Origin: Tubiluchus corallicola
Taxonomy: Eukaryota > Priapulida > Priapulimorpha > Priapulimorphida > Tubiluchidae
NCBI GenBank assembly: GCA_030141605.1
Contig: JAQGDQ010000044.1
Span: 654,001 to 718,000, forward strand
Reading direction: 5' to 3'
Length of the DNA stretch: 64,000 bases
Position 1 is the first letter of the stretch, and the number at the start of each line of letters is the position of its first letter. The notes beneath the pieces are model-generated. The model made no database searches, was not told the DNA's origin, and saw only the letters and a program-made list of their open reading frames with translations. The position numbers were made by a program, and so were the translations under genes. Below are positions 32,283-44,437 of the stretch, piece after piece.

Positions 32283-32964
32283 GTAAGTTGTTTTTGTATT
32301 GTTCCAGCAAAGAGCATCCTTTCCCTTTTTGACCGTATGGGTCTTTTGTCGGAATCTCGGCACCTTTGATGTTTACTTTATTATATATACCTGTACTATA
32401 TGCTCACCATATTTTTGTCTCTTACGTAAAAAAATGGCCGTGTGTCATAGTCAGCTTTTGATATGATCAGAGCCACTGTTTATTAAATTTCTTATTGTAG
32501 TAATTATGTAGGCCTAAATGTAGCTTTGGTGGATTTTGATTTTAACTCTTATATTATACGTGATTACGTGCCTCAGTTACCCATTGTTAGTGTAGTTAAA
32601 TATGTGGGCATTCAACTTAACACAAAATCTTGCAGAGTAAATTTGTTAAAGTTCAAATATTTGTTTTATAATCCAGGTATAGTCATTTGAATTCGATTAT
32701 AAATCACTTACAAATTAATAAATTTTAAAAATTAAACTTGACTGAAAGGCAGAAAATGTGAAAAAGTCGAGATTGAGATTAGACTTATGCTTAAGCGTTA
32801 CACCAGGCAATCCTTAGGAACGTAGCAGATTTTAAATAATTATTAATGGCTCATAAGTTAATTATTAGTATTTAATCAATTACACATTGAATTAGTCTCT
32901 TAAAGTTCACGTGTTTAGTAGTTGCTAAACTAATAGAATTAAACTAAGGCCTATCATGATCACA
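32283..32964. other. Intergenic sequence, nothing recognised
   Basis: AT-rich; no gene or repeat recognised. Confidence 0.4.
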
Positions 32965-33200
32965 AGAAGCTTCATGATCTAGTGGACATAGCGTTCGATT
33001 TGTAATACAAAGGACCTCGGTTCAAATCCACGCTAAATTCTGACTAGTTCGCATTTTTCGGCCACGTGTTTTTATTTGTCAGAAACAGATTACAACTTTA
33101 ATTTCTGTTGGAAGACCGCCCAGAGTCGCCATTGGGCTTGCTTAGAGCGATTTGTAAAAAAGTCTTTGTTTCAAAAACTCAGTAATTGCCATGTTGTTTT
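32965..33200 (+). repeat. tRNA-derived SINE
   Basis: A-box-like TGATCTAGTGGACA and B-box GGTTCAAATCC (about 33020) are spaced as in a tRNA. A non-tRNA body follows (GGAAGACCGCCCAGAGTCGC). The right border is uncertain. Confidence 0.5.
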
Positions 33201-33751
33201 TCCTTGGGCATATCATTTTATCAATAAAAATTTGCAAGTATCGTTCTGTATTAAATACAATTACACTATCCACTTTCTGTAATTATATGAACTATCCCTG
33301 TAATAATACAAGTGAAACCGCGTGCTCAGAATGGCACTTGATGGCAGGTGAGGAATACAAATTCAAAGAACCTCTTATCATAAAACAAAAGCTTCCCACA
33401 TCGATTAGGAAAACTTAGATACCTCACTTGCTTACTTTTTCTTTTCTCTTTCTCAATAAGAGTATACTGTTTACAGTGATCTCTACGGTGCGCATCAAAG
33501 AATTAGCGAATCTATCACGGTATTTTCTAAGCAATCACTTTCTAAGCAATGCACCCAAGTCTAAATATGGTTAAATTTCGCAAACCGTACAAAATTAATA
33601 ATGCTGCTACAGGTAAAATGAAAAAGCCATGTTTTTAATACGTAATTCATTTTTAATTACCTTGTGCACTGTGGGTGAACAATTTAAACTAAGACATAAG
33701 TTAGTTAGCTGCACTTATGATAAGAGCGTAAACATGCAGATGTAAATTGAA
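33201..33751. other. Intergenic sequence
   Basis: No feature recognised. Confidence 0.35.
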
Positions 33752-33882
33752 AACACACACACACACACACATACACACACACGCACGCGAGCACACGCAC
33801 TCCCGCATACATGCACACACGGACGGACGGACGCGCACGCGCACGCGCACGCACACGCACACACACACACGCACGCACACGC

Positions 33883-33959
<77 letters not shown>
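33752..33959. repeat. (CA)n / (CG)-rich / (TA)n microsatellite
   Basis: (CA)n interrupted by CACG and GGACGGAC steps, then pure (CA)n and a short (TA)n. Alternating purine-pyrimidine sequence of this kind can adopt Z-DNA. Confidence 0.95.
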
Positions 33960-34190
33960 AACCTTTATTGTAGAAAATATACACTAGTACAGAGTGAAAC
34001 AAATTACATCATATATAAAATTAGTGTATAACCAGACAGTGACAGACTGATGAGTGCAATTGTGTCAGTCAGTTTAAGTTAAAAATCATAAGAATAAAAG
34101 CATTAAAATACTACATTACATATCTACAAATTTGTCTATATGTAATATAATATTTTAATGTTTTTATTCTTATGATTTTTAACTTAGTGA
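33960..34190 (-). mobile_element. Severely truncated LINE 3' end with inverted segment
   Basis: 33975-34130 matches 38020-38170, the 3' end of the LINE below (shared CAGTGACAGACTGATG, TGTGTCAGTCAGT and AAAATCATAAGAATAAAA). The next segment, 34141-34186, is the reverse complement of 34075-34120, so the insertion ends in a hairpin. A 5' inversion of this kind is what twin priming during LINE integration produces. Confidence 0.6.
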
Positions 34191-35439
34191 AGCGTTTTAA
34201 ATAAACAAATAAATAAATAAATGACTTTTATGTTCCTGCTTTCTCATTCATGACTTTATCAAAACGTAGAAGTTCTTGCTGATTACAATACGCAGGTTTT
34301 CCTGTAATTGCTAAATTTTACCTGCATTGACAAACTTCAGCTAATTCAAGATGCACCTACAAGAGAAAAATACAAGCTAATCTGTCGCTTTGTAAATCAA
34401 GCAAAATAATAAATAAAATTTAATTGAATAATGTTGTGTCTTTCATCTCTTCTTTACAGCAGAATAACTATTAAAGTCACACTGCAATATTATTTTATGA
34501 GTAAAGATTTAGGTGTTGTTCACAGATTGCTCAAGTCTTACCTCTCCTTTATAAAATTACTAAAAAAACTGTATAGCTAAATGCTTGTCTTATCAGTATA
34601 TTAAGAATTATATTATTTAGTATTATTGTCAAAGTTAGTAGATTTGTTCTTAATCAATAAGCCTAGAAATAATGAAGTTGAACTCAAATCAAAATGTATT
34701 TAACTCCTGTTGTTGATTAATAGCATTATTAACCCAATGTGTTTTTATCATTTCATAACAATTTTGACCTGTATTTCACATAAAATCTAAATGCAATTTT
34801 TAGTTTAATCAAGACTGACCTTATTTTGTTGCCCGCTAATTAAACTACATGTATATTCTTTTCTCTGGATTATATGGAAAATGTCATAATTTTAAAAATT
34901 ACTAATGTTTCCTAAATTAAACTGATAACATTAATGCCCACCAGTGTCTAAAAAATCTTTTTATCTATATTCGGTAAAGGATTGCAGTCTAGGTGACTTT
35001 ATAGTCTTTTCGCTATCCTTTCTCTAGTTCTAGATCTATCTATACATTTTAACCATTTTTCAAAACTTATTAGAGATTCTTTTATTAATCATGTTTTACT
35101 GTAACACTATAAAGAGATAAAAAAGTTGAATTTGAATTGTGATATAGGACAGGTCTAATAGGAGCAGATGTCGTACAATGATATAATTTCAGCAAACATT
35201 CATAAGAAAATTAGCCGAATAAATAATAGTTTGAAACCATGCTACACCAGTCAGTAATATATAAAGGATATGAAGAATATGATCCATATGCCAATATTAT
35301 AATCTGCATTTATGGCACCACTGAAGTGTCATGTTATGCAGTCGGGTCGTTGTTCTTTTGAATGAATGCCAGTTTATGGACATTTAAGCAATCGAGCTGC
35401 TGACAAACTAAAGGACAAATGTCAGCAGCTAGAACTATG
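34191..35439. other. Intergenic sequence
   Basis: AT-rich; no gene or repeat recognised. Confidence 0.4.
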
Positions 35440-36020
35440 ATAAGATAAGATAAGATAAGATGATATTTATTTTCATCGGTATGATATAAACAGTACATAT
35501 TTGTAAAACATGAGCTTAAAGCTCGTAAACCGATATCAAACATAATGTATATGAGCGATAACATGGTAATAATATGTACTTCTTAAAATCTTTTGGATGC
35601 CACCAGAGGTATTGGTACAAGAAAAATTTATAACTACATAAAAATTTTAGGCAGTAACATTTTCTAAAATTTACACAAAAAGCTATCCAGGTCAATAAAA
35701 AATTTTCCTGCCAACATTTCAGCATTTAATTACGACTTAACAAAATTGGGAAGTTCGCTGAATTTACAAATGGCACATTTACATGATACACCAGTCCATG
35801 ACTTAATTAGACGTTTAAATTCCCCAAGATTTTCGGCCATTCGGAGACAGTTTGGTAATTCATTCCACAATGTGGCTCCATAATAGGAGAAACTTTTCTT
35901 GCCATATGTAACACCATCATATGTAGGGTGTTCTGCAGTGTTCATTTTTCTGAGGAAGTAGCGGTTTTGCTTTCGTTCCTCTCTATCAGTCCATAAAGAT
36001 AGGACGGGCAGTTTTTGGAC
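35440..36020 (-). mobile_element. CR1/L2-like LINE 3' end
   Basis: On the minus strand, 35945-35730 and the bases just upstream encode RKQNRYFLRK, TYDGVTYGKKSFSYYGATLW, NELPNCLRMAENLGEFKRLI and KSW. This is the classic C-terminus of CR1/L2-type ORF2. The 3'UTR follows and ends in short AAGAT units at 35440-35460. Only the last fraction of the element remains. Confidence 0.75.
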
Positions 36021-36259
36021 AAAATCTTGAATACTTCGATAGCAATGAGAAGTTGAAGAGACACAAAATTGTCTTTAAACAATAGATTTTCGTAGGTACT
36101 TTCAAAATCAGGTATGCTTTAGCTCCTTTCGACTGGCCTTCTTCCTTTAGCTTAGTTGATTAGCCCCGTCTTCATCTTTTTAGAAAACACATTTATCACA
36201 GTTTCACCACCAACATCAAATGCTATACTCGAAAGCAGATCTAACTGGTAATAGCTATA
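36021..36259. other. Intergenic sequence
   Basis: No feature recognised; it may include more of the degraded LINE. Confidence 0.3.
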
Positions 36260-36480
36260 GTTTTAGTTCCGCTTGATTGTGCCAAACCATATGATCAGAA
36301 TCAGCGTGCTTCCTCAAACGATACTTTCCTTCCAGCGAATTTCTCAACTCCCGTGCGCCATCTGCCGGCAGAAGTCGAAAAAATTTCGCGCATGCTGCAG
36401 GTATATTGAAGCTGCCTTGCTTTGCGAATTGCTGAAAATGAAGCTGTTTCCGTGGCAACGGCAAGGTGCGTGTTGGTGTG
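36260..36480. promoter_or_regulatory. GC-richer island with an RFX X-box-like palindrome
   Basis: This 220-bp stretch is clearly richer in G+C than its surroundings. At 36446-36459 it has GTTTCC-GT-GGCAAC, one base from the RFX X-box consensus on each strand. Short frames are open on both strands but match nothing I know. It could be a promoter, a CpG-bearing conserved element or a repeat. Confidence 0.3.
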
Positions 36481-37122
36481 ATCGCGTAGGGAATTACATT
36501 ATTCCCGTTTTGGTTTGGTTATTGTTGTATGATATATGACAAAAAATGCAATAATGCTGATGAGCTTTTGTCACTTTAGTGAATTAACGGCCAAAACATG
36601 AAATGCAACAATTTGCTTATAAAGGTAGGCATTGTTTTGTGTCTAAAAATTCTTTTTATTCTTAAAGTTTTATTCTTATTCTTTGTACATAGTCATGTCC
36701 TTGTAATTATTGTTATCATAAATTCGGTATTAATTGTAATTACTACCAGGGTTTGTCTCGGTGTACTCGCGTTACAAAAGTACGTATCATTTAGCTCAAG
36801 AAATAAAATTTGATTGCCTTATATAACCACTAGTACGCTTTACTATGTGTTTAAAGCATTTGGATTAAACATGAAAAGGTTAAAAGTTTGTTAGTTTCGC
36901 ATTAATAAATGCGCAAATTCACATTAACTACGAAGTAGGCTTATGAAAACCAAAAAAATACACTTGGATATGAATATGGGCTCTTTTTACAAGTCCAAGC
37001 ATTTTGGCTCGACACAAAGTCTTAAATCCATGATACGGTATCACATATATTCGCTACTTTATGAACTATAGGCCTACAGTATCATTCACTTTCCGATTGG
37101 TTTCAGAGCTACATTTGTTTTA
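36481..37122. other. Intergenic sequence
   Basis: No feature recognised. Confidence 0.35.
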
Positions 37123-37130
37123 ATTAATCA

Positions 37131-37513
37131 TTAGGGGTGAGCATCGAACGTTCGAGTTCGAACTCGATTCGAATCCAAAACTGTAGATTCAAATAATTCA
37201 GCACTTCAATCACATATGTTCCTGATCACTAAAACGATTGAAACAACATGCAATTAGCGTAATTTAGCAGTGATTTCTGTGCACAATTTTAAACAAATTA
37301 CTAGTCGTTTTATTGCAGAACAAAATCTAGTGATACACATGATCTTTGTAAGACTAATTTTTACTGGTGGTTCGAAAACTTGTTCGAAAATCATTCAATC
37401 TCAATTCGACTTCAGTTCGAATTTGAAACACTGAAGTTCGGTTAGATTCGAATTCGAAAGTCAGAAATTCGGTTCGATTCGAATTCGCTTTCTGGTAGAG
37501 AATGCTCACCCCT
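37131..37513. mobile_element. Non-autonomous hAT element (MITE) with 8-bp target duplication
   Basis: The ends AGGGGTGAGCAT and ATGCTCACCCCT are perfect inverted repeats. The 8-mer ATTAATCA is identical on both sides (37123-37130 and 37514-37521). The interior is packed with TTCGA/TCGAA motifs in both orientations near each end, as expected of hAT subterminal transposase sites. No transposase is encoded in 383 bp. Confidence 0.85.
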
Positions 37514-37529
37514 ATTAATCACAAGCTGC

Positions 37530-37620
37530 TGCCTGCGCGTAGTGATTTAAGATGTTACACTCGTGACCAAAAGGTCGCCAGTTCAAATCCAAATTCAGTC
37601 AGGACTTTTATATTTCTTTC
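37530..37620 (+). repeat. tRNA-derived SINE head
   Basis: A-box-like TAGTGATTTAAGATG and B-box AGTTCAAATCC lie about 40 bp apart, directly after the MITE target duplication. The anticodon arm is not canonical. Confidence 0.4.
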
Positions 37621-38014
37621 CTTCAGTTAAGTTTGTTCCAAAATTTTAACAACCTTACCTTTGCTGCATAAGTTTTGATAATCTTTAAACTGTGATCGTA
37701 GACAGTAAAAAATTGTTTATTTACTAAATAAACATCAACACAAAACTAACAGCTGAACAGCTTACGTACTTAGTGAACTTTTTAAGAAAATCAACATTTT
37801 CATTATCAGTCATTTGCAGGTTACCAATTAATGCGATTATCTGAGGATATAAAAATGTTATAAAATTTGTTACATGATGGATTATTTATCATACAGAAGA
37901 TGTTTTTGAAGTTCCAAAAAAAATTCAAAACTGTATATGTTAAACATATTAGAAACATCAGAATTGATATAAAGTAAGAATGATGAATTTCATTTATCTT
38001 TTTCATTTATATAT

Positions 38015-38995
38015 ACACTGGTACAGAGTAAAGCATTTTACATCATACATAAAATCAGTGTACAACCAGTCAGTGACAGACTGATGTACACTATGTACAG
38101 TTGTGTCAGTCAGTCTAAGTTAAAAATCATAAGAATAAAAACATTAAAATACAACATTACATAACTACAAATTTATCTACATGACGACATGATAGTGACT
38201 TATGAAATATGGTAAATTTTAATATTTTTTGATACTTTTTGCTACTTTTTGCCATGCAAGTTTCCGTATGAGTCGCATATTTTTATAGTATAGACACTTA
38301 TATTATGATGAATTTGTGAGTCTAGAGCGTTATGCGTTTTTGATATTCTCAATTATTGATGAATTCTACTTTATCGCTTTTATGTAAGGGTCTTTTGTGA
38401 GTTAGCAGTTTGTTTTTAGTTCTGTTTTAAACGTTGTTAATCCGTCTTTTGATTTTCTACTTAAGAGTGCTGAATTCCATAAGTTGATTTTTGTTTTGCT
38501 TATCGAATTGTGTCCATATTTTTTGTAAGTAACTGTTTTAGATTATAGGTGCGTTCGTTTTTATGTTTATCGGGGTAAATAATAAACCATTTTCTTTGAA
38601 AACTGGAATTATATCATTTATATATTTAAATAGAAATATTAAGGAATGGTAATAAATGTTTGATTCTATATTGGGTATTCTTAATTTTTTTCTATTAGTG
38701 GCTGAGTACATATGGTGTTAATTTATTTTCTTAGAAAAGTGGCCTAGTACATGTTTGAGCGCATAATTTTGAGTTGTATCTAGTCTACCTGTTTGGGTTT
38801 AGAAATGTTTTCAAGTAGATGGCAGCCATAAGTTAAATGAGGCATTATTAATCTTTTGTATATTAGTAGTTTGATTTCAATAGTAACTTTGGTATCAATA
38901 ATAAGCTGTTTAAATATTAAACGTTCCCCAGCTTCCTCAATTCCAGAGCTCTCTGTTCTATTTTTGTTTAAATTTAATTTTGCTTTCAATGCGAT
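38015..38995 (-). mobile_element. LINE 3' portion with RT C-terminal fragment
   Basis: 38989-38780 (minus) encodes a LINE segment with KVTIEIKLLIYKRLIMPHLT then YGCHLL, the conserved block after the RT thumb. Stops and frameshifts interrupt the rest. The 3'UTR at 38020-38170 is shared with the truncated copy at 33960. Confidence 0.6.
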
Positions 38996-40056
38996 CTTGA
39001 CTTAAAGAAGCTGGTGTCCAAAAATAACAATGAAAATTATTACACATAGTTTTTGTCAATTTTTTTTGTCATAAAGATGTAATATATTTTGTTTCAATGT
39101 ATGCAATATTAATTGATTGCACTACAGCCCAACAATGATAATGGTTATTACTGTGTGAGTAAAACTAGTAATTTTCTCTTAATAATTTGCTGTCCAAAAA
39201 TTTAGATATATAAAAATTTAGCTGAAAGGAAGATGACAGTTATAAGGCAACGACATTTTATATAACTGCTCGTGGACCAAGTGTGTTACATACCAGGTAA
39301 TCAAATTTAAAAACAAATAAAACTAATAAACCATTAAATGGTCATAACCGTGGTAAAATCAGTGCAAAGGTACAACCCCGGATGATAAATGGACAATTTG
39401 TCAAAAACGAACATTTAATGACGTTTTCAGTAAGTAGGTAAACGCAAAGAAAAGCAGCAGCTAATATATTTTATTCTATACAATTTTATGCTGTGTATAG
39501 TTTTTAGGCCACGCCTATGTAGGGTATAATTATATTGCAGTTCGGTTAATTACAAGTTTAGCAAGTTACATGCTGTACTTCTACTTGCAGTATTATTTAT
39601 GATAATTGTCCATAATAACAAATGTATTGCAAATGACAGCATAATGCTGCTTACCATCAACAAAGCTACAACGCTGGAATTATGAATCTGTTGTGTAACA
39701 GCTATGCAATACACACTGCCAAAGACAAACACTTGCTGGTTACAGGTTATAATAATAAATAAAGAATAACCCATTCTTCAAGTTTCACTCGTTTTTCACT
39801 GTCATTTTCTGTTAATCTACCCAGCAATAACCCTAAATTACATGAGTCAGAGACACGTAGGGGTTTTTGCTTTTCTAGGCCAACGAATGCAGATCATTTT
39901 ACCTAGATTATGACTGAGTAACACATTGTAGCCAATCTAGGTACTATTTAGTAATATTGTGCAATTTTTAAATGTTAGTTTGGACTTTAGAATACCCGTA
40001 TGAATTAAGACAGCTAAATTAAGTAGCGCTGTAAATAAACTTGCAAGAAAAATATA
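38996..40056. other. Intergenic sequence
   Basis: AT-rich; no gene or repeat recognised. Confidence 0.4.
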
Positions 40057-40130
40057 TGGCCAGTACGGGGGTCGAACCCGCGACCTTAGCGTTATTAGCA
40101 CCACGCTCTAACCGACTGAGCTAACCGGCC
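40057..40130 (-). tRNA. tRNA-Ile (anticodon AAU)
   Basis: A complete 74-nt cloverleaf on the minus strand, including the discriminator A. The acceptor stem GGCCGGT pairs with ACTGGCC with one G-U. A-box TAGCTCAGTCGG and B-box GGTTCGACCCC are intact. The anticodon loop CTAATAA gives AAT, read as AUN isoleucine codons after A34-to-inosine. No intron. The stems are intact, unlike the SINE heads in this window, so it is probably functional. Confidence 0.95.
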
Positions 40131-42119
40131 AAGTATACTAACAGGAAAGCAATAAAACTTGCTGAAACATCGCTTACTAACAGATAGCAGTGCACATGCG
40201 CTTTCGCAATATGTACTATGCGCAGAATCATTGTACAGAATTTATATCGCTCCCCGCGACCTACGTCGCTGGTTGTTCAGCTATTTACTAAAAATTGTTC
40301 TTGCATAGTGGCTGCAGTAATCGCTAGCCACTGGCAAATGTTACATTTACTGTGTTAATTATTAAGCTAATAATTTATTGTAGCTAACTACGTAGTGTGT
40401 TCAAATATTATCATATAAGAAGTTTTAACTTTCTTAAAAGAATTATTAATAATTTTTATACGATTCGGCACACTTGTTCAAAGCCAAAATTCAGCATTTA
40501 GTCTAAGTTAGGTATAAGTGCTTTCAGTGCACTGTTCCTGCGACATAGGCCTATTAATTGTATTTATAGGCCTAATTATATTACTAAATCGAATAACAGT
40601 CAATAACAGTTCTGTGTATAACAATATAGGTACTACCTGGTACATACAAAAGAAACAAAACTGAATTAAACGTTTATGAGAAAATAATTACCAAATGTCA
40701 CGTCACTAGTTTAAACAGACAGAAGCACAAGTAAATAAAAAAGAAATCTGTAAAAAAAAATAACAAAAAACTTTGTTAAAGGCTAGTAATGAAAATTAAT
40801 AAACCTATGCAAAAACCGTGATAAATGAAAGAGGAAAACAGGGAAGGCAAAACGAAAAAACGGCACCTATGAAGTGGTACTTTTTTCTGTCGTATTTATT
40901 CGAGATAATTACACTGATATAGGAACAAATTTTCAAGTTTCACTCACAATTATCAACATAACTTATCTTGCCTATTTTAAATTTTTCTAGTGCTGATGAC
41001 ACCATGACGGCATAGGCGAACGGGCCGATTTTTTCAGGAGGGAGGGTAAGCCACTTTTGCCGGAAAAATTCAGGGTCACCTCCGCGTCGGGAATTGCCTC
41101 ACCACACCCCATGATAAAAAAATGTCCGAATTTCGGGCACTTCATTTGGCAGCATGGAGAAATTGCGAGATTTCCTTTTATGAAAAATATTATTTTATAG
41201 TAATTTCGGTGCCCGAAAAAAATGTGTTTGCCCGAATCCGGGCGGGGGAGGCTGCAGACAAACAGCCACCCCCCACCCCCAACCCTTGCTCGTGCACGTC
41301 GGCTGTATTGTTTAAGAATTTTGTGTTAAGCCAATGATACACGGCCGCCACAAGACAAACCGGCAGACGTCGGCCGTGATAAAATGACCGCCCAAATTAG
41401 ACTACATTAATTTCAAATCAAAGATGAAACGCGGAGTTTATGGAAGTGGCCGTGAAGACAGCAGCCGTTCTAAAACAGAAATGAGTTCTATTTTGTACAG
41501 TATGCACCAGCCGGCCAAGGGTTTTATCCAATCAGGGATCAGTATTCCAGCATTGGTTTTTGCTTTTCCCGCGACGTATTGTAACACGGTATGCATGAAT
41601 GCTGTACGTATAATAGATAGATGGTTTATGTTAAGTGAATTTAACTTAAGCCTGAAGAATACTTGCATCATGCATTTAACAGAAGCCATGTAACCATTTA
41701 AACTTGATTTAATAAGTTCACTATTTTACTTGACAAAAATTCCGCAGTTTTTAGCGTAACCTTATGCAACGGTTCAATACTATGCAAGATGTATTTCCGT
41801 TTTTCCCACTTAAATTGTAATGTGATGGTCGATATCAGAAAACTTCAGAATTTTTCAAAAACCAAACCGAATCGCGGATGTATGGCTGAATTTCAGTAGA
41901 CTCCGGGCCAAATCAGGAGGATGGCAACCCTAGCAGTGATACAAAAATTGAACTTAAAAAACAAGATAACCCACTAAACAATTGATTATAGATCTAAATT
42001 TCAACGTTAAAACACTACCCATGAGTACTTAAAACTAAACAGTGACGAAATGTTTGGCTGTACGGTCGTCATTAATGCTGCGCTCCCTTCTACACGGACG
42101 GCTGCGTATCAGATCTTTC
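40131..42119. other. Intergenic sequence
   Basis: No gene recognised. 41010-41300 is richer in G+C and repeats CCGAATTTCGGGC/CCCGAATCCGGGC-like palindromes, which suggests an unclassified repeat. The rest is AT-rich. Confidence 0.35.
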
Positions 42120-43776
42120 GTTAGTTTGATTGAATGATTGAATATCTTTATTGACATAAACATATGATAATAACGATGTAATAATTCATGTGTTAATTAA
42201 TACTGTAAAATGTTATTAAAGCTGTTTCCAGCCCACTTGGGCTTACAAGTCAATTTCATGAAAATTTATCACATAATAACTGTGCAGTTCATTTACATAG
42301 AATATCAAATAAAAGAATATATATAATATGGAATTTTAACATATACCTGAATGGACAAGTCATGTATTAAATATATATCTTGCTTTGCCTCATTCTAAAA
42401 ATCTTATAAGCATATTTTGCAGTCCTAAGGACATTCTCTTCTGACATAATATATTTCCATTTATTTACATTATCTAATTGTTCCGGGTCCATGTTAATAT
42501 CTTGGAAAAATTCTTCTCTCTCTAGTCTATAATGTGTACAAACAAACATAAAGTGAGATTCATCTTCTACATCTCCACAGCAACATATCTTACACAAACG
42601 TTCACCAACCTTAACATTTCTAAACCTACCATGCTCCAGTTCCAGGGGAAGAGTACCACTTCTTAGCTTTGCAAGCACAGACCTGTATTTTCCTTGCATA
42701 TTAATATAAACATATGGTTCTACTCCAAAGCTGTTCTTATACAATATATATGTTCTAAGTTTAGGGTAATCTGCATTTTTTGCTTTCCAATCAACACATT
42801 GTTTCTCATACAGCTGTGCCCATGCTCTGCTAAGAGGTACAGTATCCATATTAACAAAAGCTTGCTGGAACCCTGCTTCCTCTAGGACTTTAGAAATTTC
42901 ATATGACCAACCAACGTTGGTATTACAGTCCCAAAGAAATATTCTCTTAACAAGTCTAGAATTATCAAGTGTTAAAAGACGATTCCAATACCTTATCATA
43001 GATGACTTTCTTCTAACTGAAGATGGTGACCATCCCATATCACCCTGTATACATTGATTAGCAGCAAAATTATGAACACCAAGAAATATTCTTAATGCCT
43101 TATTCTGGACAGTATCAATTTTAGGGTACTTGTTATATCCCCATACTTCTGAACCATAATCAAGTATAGGACATACACCTGCATTGAATAACTTAGTAAA
43201 AGAATAATAACCCAGCCCATTTAACTTTTTATATTTACCAATCAAGGCATCCAGTGCTCTACTGCCTGAGTCTGCCAGTACTAGTGCTGTAACCTTATAA
43301 TCTAAATGTTCATTAAGATAAATCCCCAGATACTTATACCTATCTACAGTGCTCAAAATCTGATCACTAAGTTTAAATAGTACATCAGTTTGATTCACTT
43401 GGGGTTTTCTGAAATGGACAACATTTGACTTTTTACTGTTAAATTTGATTCTCCATTTCTTTCCCCACTCAGTGATCTTATCTAACATTTTCTGAAGATC
43501 TTCTTCAGATTCTGCTAAAATTACAACGTCATCAGCATACATTAAAATACAAATCTTATCATTACCAACAGGAATACCAATATTTAGGGACTTTACATCA
43601 TCTGCCATATCATTTATATACCAGCTGAACAGGGTTGGTGACAAAGTGTCTCCCTGCCTGACACCATATTCACATTTAAATTTATCAGTGAGGATACCAT
43701 TTAGATTCACAGCACTATAGGTATCTGAAAGAATATTCTTAATGCTGCTATACATTTTGCCATCCACTATTACATG
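42120..43776 (-). mobile_element. 5'-truncated LINE with a long intact ORF2 C-terminal half
   Basis: An uninterrupted frame of about 466 codons ends at 42367. It holds RT motifs VRQGDTLSPTLFSWYINDMA, ILMYADDVVILAESEEDLQK (YADD catalytic pair), WRIKFNSKKS, KYLGIYL, and a C-terminal CX2CC..H..C knuckle (CKICCCGDVEDESHFMFVC). The frame is closed upstream by TAA at 43777-43779, so the N-terminal RT fingers and the endonuclease are missing. The 3'UTR ends at 42124-42140 in TGATTGAA octamer repeats instead of poly(A), as in CR1/L2-like elements. The intact frame implies recent insertion. Confidence 0.88.
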
Positions 43777-43779
43777 TTA

Positions 43780-44437
43780 GTAATAAAATAATTTGTTCGT
43801 AATTTGTCTGTATTAAAGGAATAGCTGGTATTCAACATAGGGCAGATCCAGACTGCTACTTGTTGCAGAGCCAGAATTCAGACCACACCTGTTTGTCAAG
43901 GATAAACCTGTGAGACGAGATAGTGAAAAAATACAGGTAAGTAATTCTACCTCTGCCTGCATAATCAGATGCACACCGTGGATGTCTCTACGACTTAACC
44001 AGACTAGGTCCCTCAACGACTTAGCGAGAGAAATAACCTGCGAATGGCGCATCATTTTACTAAATAGGTCGAGTTCTATGACTGCTTAACCATGGCTTCG
44101 CATTATCTACGAAGCTCCATTTAACCATTATTATTGCCCTAAACATAGTCTGTTAATTTATTCATTATGATTCATAGAATCGGTTAGTAGATTATATTGA
44201 TATTAAAGCATGTTTTTTGGTATCTGTGAGAAATTCACGAATCCCACTTCAAACTTTTCAAGCTAATGAACATAAATAAATCAAAGTTCTTGTAACGCGT
44301 TTTCATCATTGATGGTTGCACAAATCATGTTGATGTCAGATAGCAACACTTAACAAGTATGTCAGATAACTTAATTAATAAACATTTTCATTGTGGTAGT
44401 TCTGTAGATTGCTGATGCCGATAGCTTAGCCTTCAAG
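43780..44437. other. 5' flank of the Ly6/uPAR gene
   Basis: An acceptor-like TTCTGTAG ends at 44406, followed by about 30 nt of leader before the ATG, so an upstream non-coding exon is possible. No TATA box was recognised. Confidence 0.3.

Noticed and set aside
36255-36539. Overlapping 69- and 88-codon frames as a gene
   Set aside because: Open frames in a GC-richer island are expected by chance; no match on either strand.
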